The notes beneath the pieces are model-generated. The model was not told the origin of the DNA, made no database searches, and saw only the letters and a list, made by a program, of their open reading frames with translations. From Chitinophaga pinensis (GTDB taxonomy: Bacteria; Bacteroidota; Bacteroidia; Chitinophagales; CAMDFR01): a stretch of DNA of 64,000 nucleotides. Both the position numbers and the translations under genes were made by a program. How positions within the stretch are numbered: position 1 is the stretch's first letter; every line of letters begins with the position of its first letter. The stretch spans positions 1 to 64,000 of the forward strand of contig CAMDFR010000008.1 of NCBI GenBank assembly GCA_945897725.1. The letters run 5' to 3'. Positions 37,879-46,755 of this stretch are shown in pieces.

Positions 37879-37905
37879 AAACGGATGGCATTGTCATCCG
37901 TTTTT
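37879..37905 (+). terminator. Intrinsic terminator between convergent genes
   Basis: The stem AAACGGATG/CATCCGTTT with a seven-base loop runs into a T tract. It serves the plus-strand plug gene and may also block readthrough from the minus-strand gene. Confidence 0.75.
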
Positions 37906-39230
<1,325 letters not shown>

Positions 39231-39312
39231 TTAATTGAAATAAAATAAAGTGAACCTTTACATTATCTCAAAGCCTTTATTCCCGAAAGCTTATGATAAA
39301 AAATTTGTTAGA

Positions 39313-39483
39313 GGCAGGTCTTCTGACTTATCCGTTTCTCCTTCCCCATCAAGTATCCAAACGATGAGTGGTTGTGGTAGACATTCTGATTTTTTTCTTT
39401 AAATCAGAACCGGAATTACAGCACCGGGTAGTGTTGTCGACTTGCACGACATTCCCATTTTCATTTCTAAAATAGAAAACCAA
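39313..39483 (-). promoter_or_regulatory. Cobalamin riboswitch (left-facing)
   Basis: Read on the minus strand, the conserved core GGGAATGTCGTGCAAGTC leads to CTACCCGGTGCTGTAATTCC, and the 3' end carries the B12 box AGTCAGAAGACCTGCC. This is the adenosylcobalamin-type aptamer. It lies upstream of the DUF5522-like and T9SS surface-protein genes. The promoter may use one of three TAGATTTG boxes on this strand at 39546-39553, 39563-39570 and 39582-39589. Confidence 0.9.
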
Positions 39484-39571
39484 TAACGATGTAAAATTGA
39501 TAAATTAATTTTAGAAAAATGAATTTAATTTTATTTTAGAGTTGTCAAATCTATAGAATTGACAAATCTAA

Positions 39572-39604
39572 TTGCGGCAATCAAATCTAAATTCATTATA
39601 TTTG
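39572..39604 (+). promoter_or_regulatory. Candidate promoter for the right-facing B12 operon
   Basis: TTG at 39572-39574 and TATATTTG at 39597-39604 are 22 bases apart. Transcription would start around 39611, right at the aptamer's 5' edge. The same strip carries the left-facing boxes, so the two promoters overlap. Confidence 0.55.
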
Positions 39605-39611
39605 CCAAAGC

Positions 39612-39786
39612 AATGGTGCAGATATAAAGTCATTTTATATTGCTTAATAGGGAATCCGAGTGCGAATCCGGAACAGTTCCCGCTGCTGTAAGTCCTTTGG
39701 TAACAAAAGCTTTTGTTCAATTAACCACTGTTCGTTTCGATGAATGGGAAGGTAACAAAAGCAGGACAAGTCAGAAGACCTGCCAA
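39612..39786 (+). promoter_or_regulatory. Cobalamin riboswitch (right-facing)
   Basis: The aptamer starts with GGTGC near 39616, followed by the core GGGAATCCGAGTGCGAATCC, then CCCGCTGCTGTAAGTCC, and ends with the B12 box AGTCAGAAGACCTGCC at 39769-39784. It precedes the BtuG-like/BtuFCD operon by about 92 bases. The expression platform is not obvious; control of translation initiation is as likely as termination. Confidence 0.95.
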
Positions 39787-39877
39787 TGCAACCATGATAT
39801 GTTCGACTTCGGGTATAAAGTCTTAATATGATGTAGGTAGTTTTACCTTATTTATCATTTTTTTCAATTAAACAAAC

Positions 39878-41410
39878 ATGAAAAAAAGTTTTCTTTCTTT
39901 TGCATCAGCTTTGATATGCATGGTAACAATTTCAGTAAGCGCTCAAACTTTTAACAAGGGGGCAATCATCGTAGAAGGCAATAACTACGGGGCTTCTGGT
40001 AATTTAGTCAAGATGGCTAAGTATGAGCCCAATACTAAAAATTATGTATACTTCGATTCTATTCTAGGAGATTTTACCAATGATGTTTTAAACGATGGTC
40101 ATGATGCCTTTATCCATGTAGGCAATGCAGATCCTGCTAAGGATAGACTTTATAAATACAATATCGTATGTCCAAAAAAGCTAGACAGTGTCGTGATTTC
40201 AGGATTTCAAAAAATGGAGTTGAGTGGTAATAAATTAATAGTGAGCCGTGCATTTGGAGCTGACAGTAATTTTGTAGAAATCTATGATAAAAATGATTTT
40301 ACACTCATAGCTTCTATTCATGAGGTCAATCAACAAAGCAATGGTATTGCTATTGGCGGTGGAAAAGCCTACGTGGCCGTAAATGGAAGTTGGCCTGTAT
40401 ATACAGATAGTGGTACGGTTGCAGTGATTGATTTAGCAACCAATGCATTCGATCGATTCATCAAATTAGACACTTTTGCTAAAGTAGTGAATGACGTTTT
40501 TATCAATGGAGATAAATTGTACTGTATTGCCGATTTCAATAAAATTACTGAATATGATTTAACTGCAGATACTTTTACGCATTACAATAACGCAGGTATA
40601 GATGCCTGTACTGGTATCATGGGAAATAAAATTTATTTTTCTGATTATGTTGGCCTAGCAACCTTTGATGTCAATACGCATGCTTATACCAGTTTGTTTC
40701 CAATGGCATTCACTCAAGTAAAGTTAGATCTATCTCATAACGAATTTTATTTTTTAAATCAAGATTGGATAGCTTTTAACTCTAGCTTTGTAAGAACAAA
40801 TGATAGTGGAACAATTCTTATTGATTCATTTGGTCAAGGCATAGCATCCGTATTTGATTTGTATATCGACTCTAATAATGCACCAATTACAAGCAATTAT
40901 AGTGTCAAATTAAACACAGACAACGACACTAGCTTCCATATCAATGCTACTGATGCTGATTGTGATGCTTTGCTATATAGCATTTCTTCCGGTCCTGCTA
41001 GAATTGGCGCTATTGCATCTATCGATAATACTGGAAACTTTAGCTATACACCAGCCGTTGGACTCGTAGCGCCTGATACCACTATTGTCAAAGTAACGGA
41101 TCAAGCAAATATTTCATCTTATACAACCATCTACATTGATGTGACTGATCCATTAGCTATCAATGAAATCAATTTGGCAAATCTCATTCAGGTCTATCCC
41201 AATCCATTTGCAGGTAAATTGATGATCAATAATCAAAGCAAGGAAATATTGTCGCTTCAGATTCTTGATTTAAGTGGTCACTCAGTCTTCAACAAAAAAA
41301 TATCAAACAGTGCTGAAAGCATGGATCTATCATGGTTGAGTAATGGTGTTTATTTTGTAAAGGTGACTATGGGCTCAGCCACACTGAATCAAAAAATAAT
41401 CAAGCAATAA
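39878..41410 (+). CDS. BtuG-like surface beta-propeller with T9SS sorting domain
   Basis: A 510-residue secreted protein in three parts. A signal peptide ends near SVSAQ (residue 22). Residues about 23-345 are a YncE/DUF5074-like beta-propeller with repeated KYEPNTKNYVYFDS-type and KAYVAVNGSWPVYTDSGTV-type blades. Residues about 355-430 form a cadherin- or Ig-like spacer (APDTTIVKVTDQAN). The last 75 residues, from LIQVYPNPFAGKLMI to the terminal IIKQ, are a type A T9SS sorting domain. In gut Bacteroides, the propeller lipoprotein BtuG binds B12 for BtuB; this protein would do the same job anchored by T9SS. Its position directly after a B12 riboswitch and before btuFCD supports this. Confidence 0.72.
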   Translation: MKKSFLSFASALICMVTISVSAQTFNKGAIIVEGNNYGASGNLVKMAKYEPNTKNYVYFDSILGDFTNDVLNDGHDAFIHVGNADPAKDRLYKYNIVCPKKLDSVVISGFQKMELSGNKLIVSRAFGADSNFVEIYDKNDFTLIASIHEVNQQSNGIAIGGGKAYVAVNGSWPVYTDSGTVAVIDLATNAFDRFIKLDTFAKVVNDVFINGDKLYCIADFNKITEYDLTADTFTHYNNAGIDACTGIMGNKIYFSDYVGLATFDVNTHAYTSLFPMAFTQVKLDLSHNEFYFLNQDWIAFNSSFVRTNDSGTILIDSFGQGIASVFDLYIDSNNAPITSNYSVKLNTDNDTSFHINATDADCDALLYSISSGPARIGAIASIDNTGNFSYTPAVGLVAPDTTIVKVTDQANISSYTTIYIDVTDPLAINEINLANLIQVYPNPFAGKLMINNQSKEILSLQILDLSGHSVFNKKISNSAESMDLSWLSNGVYFVKVTMGSATLNQKIIKQ

Positions 41411-41471
41411 TTCATTTGATTCCTCAAGGATATTTGTTTCTTATCTACAATGAAATGGAAAAAAAAAATCA

Positions 41472-42617
41472 ATGAATTCATGCCTGTTTTTTATGTTTGT
41501 TTTGTTAGCAACATGCTTTAATGCTTGTCAAACAAAAGAGGCAGCCAAAAATACTGACACTCCAGTTCAAACCTTATCACTTCGGTATGCAAAAGGTTTT
41601 GAGGTAAAATACTTTGTTGGGTATACGATTATTAGCATCAAACAAGCATGGAAAGGATCTAACCATGCAATTGATTATATAATGGTGCAAGACTCTACGG
41701 CTGTGCCGAATAATCTTTTAAATACGGCTGTCATACTACCTTATGAGCTCAACAGAATCGCGGGCATCTCCACTACTTACATATCTTTTTTAGAATTGTT
41801 AGAAGTTGATAATCGTATCAAAGCTATCAGTGATATCAAATATGTTTGTTCACCAAAAATGAACGCTGCTTTTAACAAAGGTGCGGTGAAAGAAATAGGC
41901 TTTGACGTAAATCTAAATATGGAAGAACTAATCAATCTACAATGTGATGCCTTATTTACCTATGCCATTGATAATTCGGCTGGTGCTATGATTCAGAAGA
42001 TGAAAGACAAAAAACAAAAAACTGTTTTCGTCAGCGAATATCTAGAAGAAACTCCCTTGGCACAAGCTGAATGGATAAAGTTTTTCGGTGTTATTTTTCA
42101 TAAAGAGGCAAAAGCAGATTCCATTTTTAATGTTATCGAAAAAAAATATCTTGCCTTACAAGCTTCTGTGATGAAGCTACCAAAGCCAACTGTGATTAGC
42201 AATTTGCCCTATAAAGGCAATTGGCATGTGCCCGGTGGGAATAGTGTTGGCGCTACCTTCATCAAAGATGCGGGTGCAAAGTATGTCTTCGATAATATCC
42301 CTGAAAGTGGAGGGGTGCCCTTGAGTTTTGAAGCTGTGTATGCAGCATCTGCCCATGCAGATTTCTTTATTCATGTGAATTCAAATAAAAGCTTGGCTGA
42401 TGTAAAAAAAGAGTTTCCAGAAATTATCAATTACCAATCATTTCAGAAAAAAAATATTTTTAATAATAACCATAGAATAAATATAAACAACATAGGGAAT
42501 GATTATTGGGAATCGGGTATTTCACGTCCTGACATTGTTTTACAAGATTTGATTCGCATATTTCACCCTGAACTTTCTAAGGATAACACTTTATACTATT
42601 ATACAAAACTTGAATAG
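41472..42617 (+). CDS. btuF: Cobalamin-binding lipoprotein of the ABC importer
   Basis: A 381-residue periplasmic substrate-binding protein of the BtuF/FepB fold. The lipobox is visible as CFNAC (Cys19), with polar residues after it. The LPYELNRIAGISTTYISFLELL and SGGVPLSFEAVYAASAHADFFIHV stretches fit the family. The ATG at 41472 is the only in-frame start, but the signal peptide lacks the usual leading basic residues. A second ATG at 41450 would supply them (MKWKKK) if the run of ten A bases at 41459-41468 were one base shorter. It is followed by btuC with an eight-base overlap. Iron-siderophore binding is the alternative; the riboswitch argues for B12. Confidence 0.8.
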   Translation: MNSCLFFMFVLLATCFNACQTKEAAKNTDTPVQTLSLRYAKGFEVKYFVGYTIISIKQAWKGSNHAIDYIMVQDSTAVPNNLLNTAVILPYELNRIAGISTTYISFLELLEVDNRIKAISDIKYVCSPKMNAAFNKGAVKEIGFDVNLNMEELINLQCDALFTYAIDNSAGAMIQKMKDKKQKTVFVSEYLEETPLAQAEWIKFFGVIFHKEAKADSIFNVIEKKYLALQASVMKLPKPTVISNLPYKGNWHVPGGNSVGATFIKDAGAKYVFDNIPESGGVPLSFEAVYAASAHADFFIHVNSNKSLADVKKEFPEIINYQSFQKKNIFNNNHRININNIGNDYWESGISRPDIVLQDLIRIFHPELSKDNTLYYYTKLE

Positions 42618-43638
42618 AGTATCCACCATCATACTGACCTCAACAATTGCTTTGGTCTTTTTGCTTGTCGCACATGTGCTGATTGGTAAGGTATCTATAC
42701 CTGTTAGTGAAGTCTTCTCCATACTCGGAGGACAAAAAGCGAATGAAGTACATTCATTTATCTTGTTGCACTCAAGAATCCCAACAGCGATTTGTGCCTT
42801 ACTTGCCGGCGGAGCCTTATCTGTGGCAGGATTGTATATGCAGACTTTATTCAGAAATCCTGTCGCTGGTCCTTATATATTAGGCATTACAAGCGGCTCA
42901 TCCTTGGTAGTCGCCTTCTTTATTATGGGTGCTTCATCCTTAGGAATTTCTTTTAGCAAAATCTCTTTGCTTGACAATTCAGTATTAGTATTTGCATCAT
43001 TACTTGGTAGTTTCTTTTTTTCTATGATCATTTTATGGTTCTCTATGAAGGTTAGAAGCGTAACCACCGTATTGATTATTGGTTTGATGTTAAGTAGTGG
43101 TGCATCTGCTATCATCTCTTTATTGGAAAGCATGGCCAATAAGTCCTCACTTCAAACCTTTACTTTCTGGAGCTTTGGAAGCTTTGCTGGTATCAATTAC
43201 CTACAGCTTGGCATTATGGCAGCAATCATTGCCTTGGCACTTGCGCTCTCGCTTTCACAACTCAAAGGATTGAACGTATATATCGGTGGAGAAATATATG
43301 CACAAAGTTTGGGCATTAATATCAAGCAGCTTAAAATAATAAGCATCATCTCAACCGCTTTATTAGCAGGTGTGGTGACTTCCTATTGCGGCCCCATCGG
43401 TTTTGTAGGGCTTGCAGTACCTCATTTAAGTCGATATTTTATGAAAACAAGTAACCATATCGTCCTTTTGCCCATTTGTTTTATTCTCGGAGCTATCGTA
43501 TGTCTGCTTTGCTCCATGATAGCCTCGCTCCCATTTTTTGACACACAAATCCCTGTCAATATCATCACCAGTTTGATCGGCGCACCAGTGATGATTTACA
43601 TTTTATGGAATCAAAAAAACAGCATGCAACATGGATAA
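42610..43638 (+). CDS. btuC: Cobalamin ABC transporter permease
   Basis: A 342-residue FecCD/BtuC-family permease with about ten membrane helices. The family pattern appears in LHSRIPTAICALLAGGALSVAG, MQTLFRNPVAGPYILGITSG and the C-terminal CGPIGFVGLAVPHLSRYF. The only sensible start is TTG at 42610, eight bases inside the end of btuF. No earlier ATG exists in this frame, and the next one falls inside the conserved region. It forms the channel through which B12 crosses the inner membrane. Confidence 0.87.
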   Translation: MNRVSTIILTSTIALVFLLVAHVLIGKVSIPVSEVFSILGGQKANEVHSFILLHSRIPTAICALLAGGALSVAGLYMQTLFRNPVAGPYILGITSGSSLVVAFFIMGASSLGISFSKISLLDNSVLVFASLLGSFFFSMIILWFSMKVRSVTTVLIIGLMLSSGASAIISLLESMANKSSLQTFTFWSFGSFAGINYLQLGIMAAIIALALALSLSQLKGLNVYIGGEIYAQSLGINIKQLKIISIISTALLAGVVTSYCGPIGFVGLAVPHLSRYFMKTSNHIVLLPICFILGAIVCLLCSMIASLPFFDTQIPVNIITSLIGAPVMIYILWNQKNSMQHG

Positions 43639-44287
43639 GAAACATCTTTTGCAATGCGAAAACCTAAGCATAGGATACCATCAGAAATCCTTGTTAGAAA
43701 ACATCAATTGGCAATTCGAAATAGGTAAACTCTATAGCATTAAAGGATTGAATGGTGCCGGTAAAAGTACTTTTCTGAAGACTATCGCAGCCCTAGTGCC
43801 TCCACTGAAAGGCAAAGTCTTATTAGACAATCAAGCACTCGACAGCTACCATAGTCAATCGCTTGCACAAAGACTTGCCTATCTTGGAAGTCAACAGCAG
43901 CTTAACTTTCCGATGTCAGTACAAGAGTTTATTATGACGGGTCGCTATCCATACATGAATTGGTTAGCGAAAGAAACGGAGCAAGATACATTACTGGTGC
44001 AAAGTACCATACAGGCATTCGCCATTGGTAAATTACAGAACAAAAGCATACAAACACTCAGCGATGGTGAATTTCAGCAAGTTCGAATCGCTACCGCAGT
44101 GGTTCGCGAATCATCATTTATCATCTTAGATGAACCCACTTCTTTTCTAGATTATAAGAACAAAGAAAAACTTTGGAACATGCTGAAAGCTCTTTCCAGA
44201 GACAATAAATGCATCATCATCGCTTCGCATGATATGGATTATGTGGAGCGTATGAGTGATATCATTTATGAGATGAACCCAGAGTGA
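43631..44287 (+). CDS. btuD: Cobalamin ABC transporter ATPase
   Basis: A 218-residue ATP-binding subunit that drives BtuC. Visible motifs are Walker A GLNGAGKST at 39-47, signature LSDGEFQQVRIA (with Asp instead of the second Gly), Walker B IILDEPTSFLD, and the His-loop IIASHDMDYV. It is shorter than the usual 250 residues because the C-terminal part is trimmed. It overlaps btuC by eight bases and ends ten bases before the convergent prfB stop. Confidence 0.87.
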   Translation: MDKKHLLQCENLSIGYHQKSLLENINWQFEIGKLYSIKGLNGAGKSTFLKTIAALVPPLKGKVLLDNQALDSYHSQSLAQRLAYLGSQQQLNFPMSVQEFIMTGRYPYMNWLAKETEQDTLLVQSTIQAFAIGKLQNKSIQTLSDGEFQQVRIATAVVRESSFIILDEPTSFLDYKNKEKLWNMLKALSRDNKCIIIASHDMDYVERMSDIIYEMNPE

Positions 44288-44297
44288 AATCAGTAAA

Positions 44298-45387
44298 CTA
44301 TTTTTTCTCTAATCCACTTAATAAATAAGCTTTAATAAAATCATTCAAGCCACCATTCATCACATCATCTACCTGCGAAGTTTCAAAACCCGTTCTGGCA
44401 TCTTTCACTAATTTATAAGGATGCATCACATAATTACGTATCTGAGAACCCCATTCTATCTTCATCTTAGAGCCTTCGATCTTCGCTCTGGCCTCATTCC
44501 TTTTTTGCACTTCTATCTCATACAATTTAGATTTTAGCATGCGCATAGCGATTTCTCTATTGCCGTGTTGACTTCGCTCCTGTTGACACTCTATCACAAT
44601 ACCAGAAGGTAAATGCCTTACTCTCACAGCAGTTTCAACCTTATTTACATTTTGACCACCAGCCCCACTACTTCTAAAAGTATCCCATTCACAATCTGCT
44701 GGATTCACAGTCACTTCAATAGTATCGTCCACCAAGGGATACACATACACCGATGCAAATGAGGTATGCCTCTTTCCATTGCTGTCAAAGGGCGAAATGC
44801 GCACTAGACGGTGCACACCGTTCTCACCATTCAAATAACCATAGGCCAATTCACCATCAATTTCTAAGGAAACTGATTTCACGCCGGCCACCTCACCGTC
44901 CTTTAGATCTAAAATAGAAACCTTGTATCCATTCTTTTCGCCCCACATGGTATACATTCTTTGCAACATCTGTGCCCAGTCGCAACTCTCTGTCCCGCCT
45001 GCTCCTGCGTTGATTTCCAAGATGGCACTGAGCTGATCTTCGGGTTGATTCAAAGTGCTTTTTCCTTCCAAGGCTTCTAGTACTTCATACACCAATTTTT
45101 CTTGCTGACGCACTTCCTCTTCTGTGCTTTCACCCAGATCTAAAAATTCTTGCATCACCAATACATCATCAAAGGCAGATTGCACCTTTTGATATTGATT
45201 CACCCAAGTCTTGTTGACTCTTATGTTTTTTAAAATTTGTTCAGCTTTTGCAGAATCTTGCCAGAAGTCCGATTCATGCGAAATCTTTTCCTGCTCAGCT
45301 ATGGAGTACATTCGATTATCGACGTCAAAGATATCTCCTCAAGGCAAGAACACGGCCCCTTATAATTTCTATTTGTTCCTTGGTCAT
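44298..45387 (-). CDS. prfB: Peptide chain release factor 2 with programmed +1 frameshift
   Basis: RF2 reads UAA and UGA stop codons. The coding sequence is split: an ATG at 45387 opens 20 codons that stop at an in-frame TGA (45325-45327). A +1 shift there continues into a 342-codon frame ending at 44298. The shift site reads CTT-TGA-C, with the internal Shine-Dalgarno-like AGGAGA just upstream, the arrangement used by RF2 genes to sense their own level. The combined product has about 362 residues, a normal length. The SPF recognition motif ([10 protein letters not shown]) and the GGQ loop ([14 protein letters not shown]) are present. Confidence 0.95.
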
Positions 45388-45476
45388 AGTGGAAACTTAG
45401 AGTTTAAAGTGAATAAAAAAAACAAAGTTACAAATATTCTAGAAGGCATGTTCTTTATTTCAGTTTCACAAGAATA

Positions 45477-45566
45477 GGGCAGCTAGCCTTGCAAACAGCC
45501 AAAAGCCAGGCTACCGGGTCTTTCGAAGTACACGGTACTTGCTGCACCCCCTGCTGCGACATCCTC
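45477..45566 (+). repeat. Modular double-hairpin intergenic repeat, copy 6
   Basis: GGGC opening, first stem TAGCCTTG...CCAGGCTA, middle CGGGTC, second stem AAGTAC-ACG-GTACTT, closing box CTGCTGCGACATCC. Its second stem differs from copy 4 by one compensating pair (A-T for G-C) while keeping the same loop. Confidence 0.65.
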
Positions 45567-45672
45567 TACACCTGTATATCAACAAGCAATAGATATATGA
45601 ACAAAGAAAATCAATAGCATTTGAGCCCTCACATGATGGATATTCGAATGGTCCTTTGGAAGAAAATTATGT

Positions 45673-45762
45673 GTGAGTGATTGGCAGCAGTACCGCCGAC
45701 ACTTCGGAGTACTGCAAAAAGCACGACAGCAGCCTTTGTATTTTTCGCTGCTGGCACACCCC
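45673..45762 (-). repeat. Modular double-hairpin intergenic repeat, copy 7
   Basis: On the minus strand: GGGGTGTGCC, first stem AGCAGC...GCTGCT, second stem GCAGTAC...GTACTGC, closing box GCTGCCAATCACTCAC. It faces copy 6 across about 100 bases. Apart from these two repeats I see nothing in the 380 bases between prfB and the DUF4249 gene. Confidence 0.6.
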
Positions 45763-45767
45763 AAAAA

Positions 45768-46718
45768 TTATTTAGGTATAATAATACTTTTGTAGGAAGA
45801 GGCATAGCCTGCCCAAATACCCAGGCCACCATTGACATTTGAGATAATTTTTACGGGGGAAGAAAATGGGCCATCACCACCATCTGCTTCAAGCGTAGAA
45901 TAAAAATCAAAAACACCTTTGTCGATTTGACTCCACTTCACATCGATGGTATCGCCACGTAAAAAATAACCGAAACGATCGCGATTAAAGGAAACTCCTG
46001 ATGGACGTCCTTCAGCCAAAGGCAATCCAATTGAGGCACCAAAAAACACCTTATACTCAAACACAGAACCATTGCTGCTCGTGTAATACGGCGACCCATT
46101 GGTAGACGATTGAAGGCGAACATATTTATTGTTTCCAGAAGGAAAAGTCAAATACAAATAAATTCCCGCTAGAGAATCGTTTCTACCTGCATCTGGATGA
46201 GGCCTTACCTGAAGCGAATCAAAAGGATACAAATTTGGAATATAAGTAGAAGCTGTTAATAATTTGTCTGACTTCTTTATGTACAGATGATAGTTCGTAT
46301 TCTCCTCACCTAGCAATGATCCCACACCTGTTATGGTCCAGTTTAAAATATCAGGAATGGTATAGATACAAATTTCTGGAGCCGTTGCGCCACTTCCAAA
46401 ATCATAACCAAAAGCTGCGGCAATCCTTGGATCGCTGATGCAAAATTCTTGTAATTGTGTGGTATCGCCTGCATCGGTGTAAATCATGATTTGATCAACA
46501 TCATGTACAAAATAAGCACCCAAATCATTAAAATTTAAGCCACCAAAAAAAGCGGCATTCTTAGTCAACAAAATAAATGGAGGTTGCCCTACTTCGATAC
46601 TACCTTCTACTACAATCTTGTCTTTAGGAGTAGGTAAATCAACCGTTATTTCTTTGGTACAGGATTGCAATGCGAGGTACATACAAGCTGTCAGAAATAA
46701 AAAAATATTATTTTTCAT
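45768..46718 (-). CDS. DUF4249 lipoprotein, partner of a TonB receptor
   Basis: A 316-residue outer-membrane lipoprotein. The ATG at 46718 is chosen because it gives a lipoprotein signal with MYLALQSC as lipobox, followed by TKEITVDLP, a stretch shared by DUF4249 proteins. The remainder (KIVVEGSIEVGQPPFILLTKN, and a C-terminal NVNGGLGIWAGY) also fits. DUF4249 genes almost always follow a CarboxypepD-type TonB receptor, as here, with the receptor ending 37 bases before. The pair probably imports an unidentified ligand. Confidence 0.85.
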   Translation of the reverse strand: MKNNIFLFLTACMYLALQSCTKEITVDLPTPKDKIVVEGSIEVGQPPFILLTKNAAFFGGLNFNDLGAYFVHDVDQIMIYTDAGDTTQLQEFCISDPRIAAAFGYDFGSGATAPEICIYTIPDILNWTITGVGSLLGEENTNYHLYIKKSDKLLTASTYIPNLYPFDSLQVRPHPDAGRNDSLAGIYLYLTFPSGNNKYVRLQSSTNGSPYYTSSNGSVFEYKVFFGASIGLPLAEGRPSGVSFNRDRFGYFLRGDTIDVKWSQIDKGVFDFYSTLEADGGDGPFSSPVKIISNVNGGLGIWAGYASSYKSIIIPK

Positions 46719-46755
46719 GAGTGAATATGATTTAAAAAAGTCTTTTTGTGAGATA

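Noticed and set aside
39640-39831. 63-codon open frame in front of the BtuG-like gene
   Set aside because: It lies inside the cobalamin riboswitch and follows aptamer sequence; no protein signature.
45211-45477. 88-codon plus-strand frame over the prfB start
   Set aside because: Antisense to the prfB frameshift region, and has no signature.
45579-45838. Short minus-strand frames after the DUF4249 gene
   Set aside because: They are built from repeat copy 7 and from the antisense or shifted frame of the DUF4249 gene.
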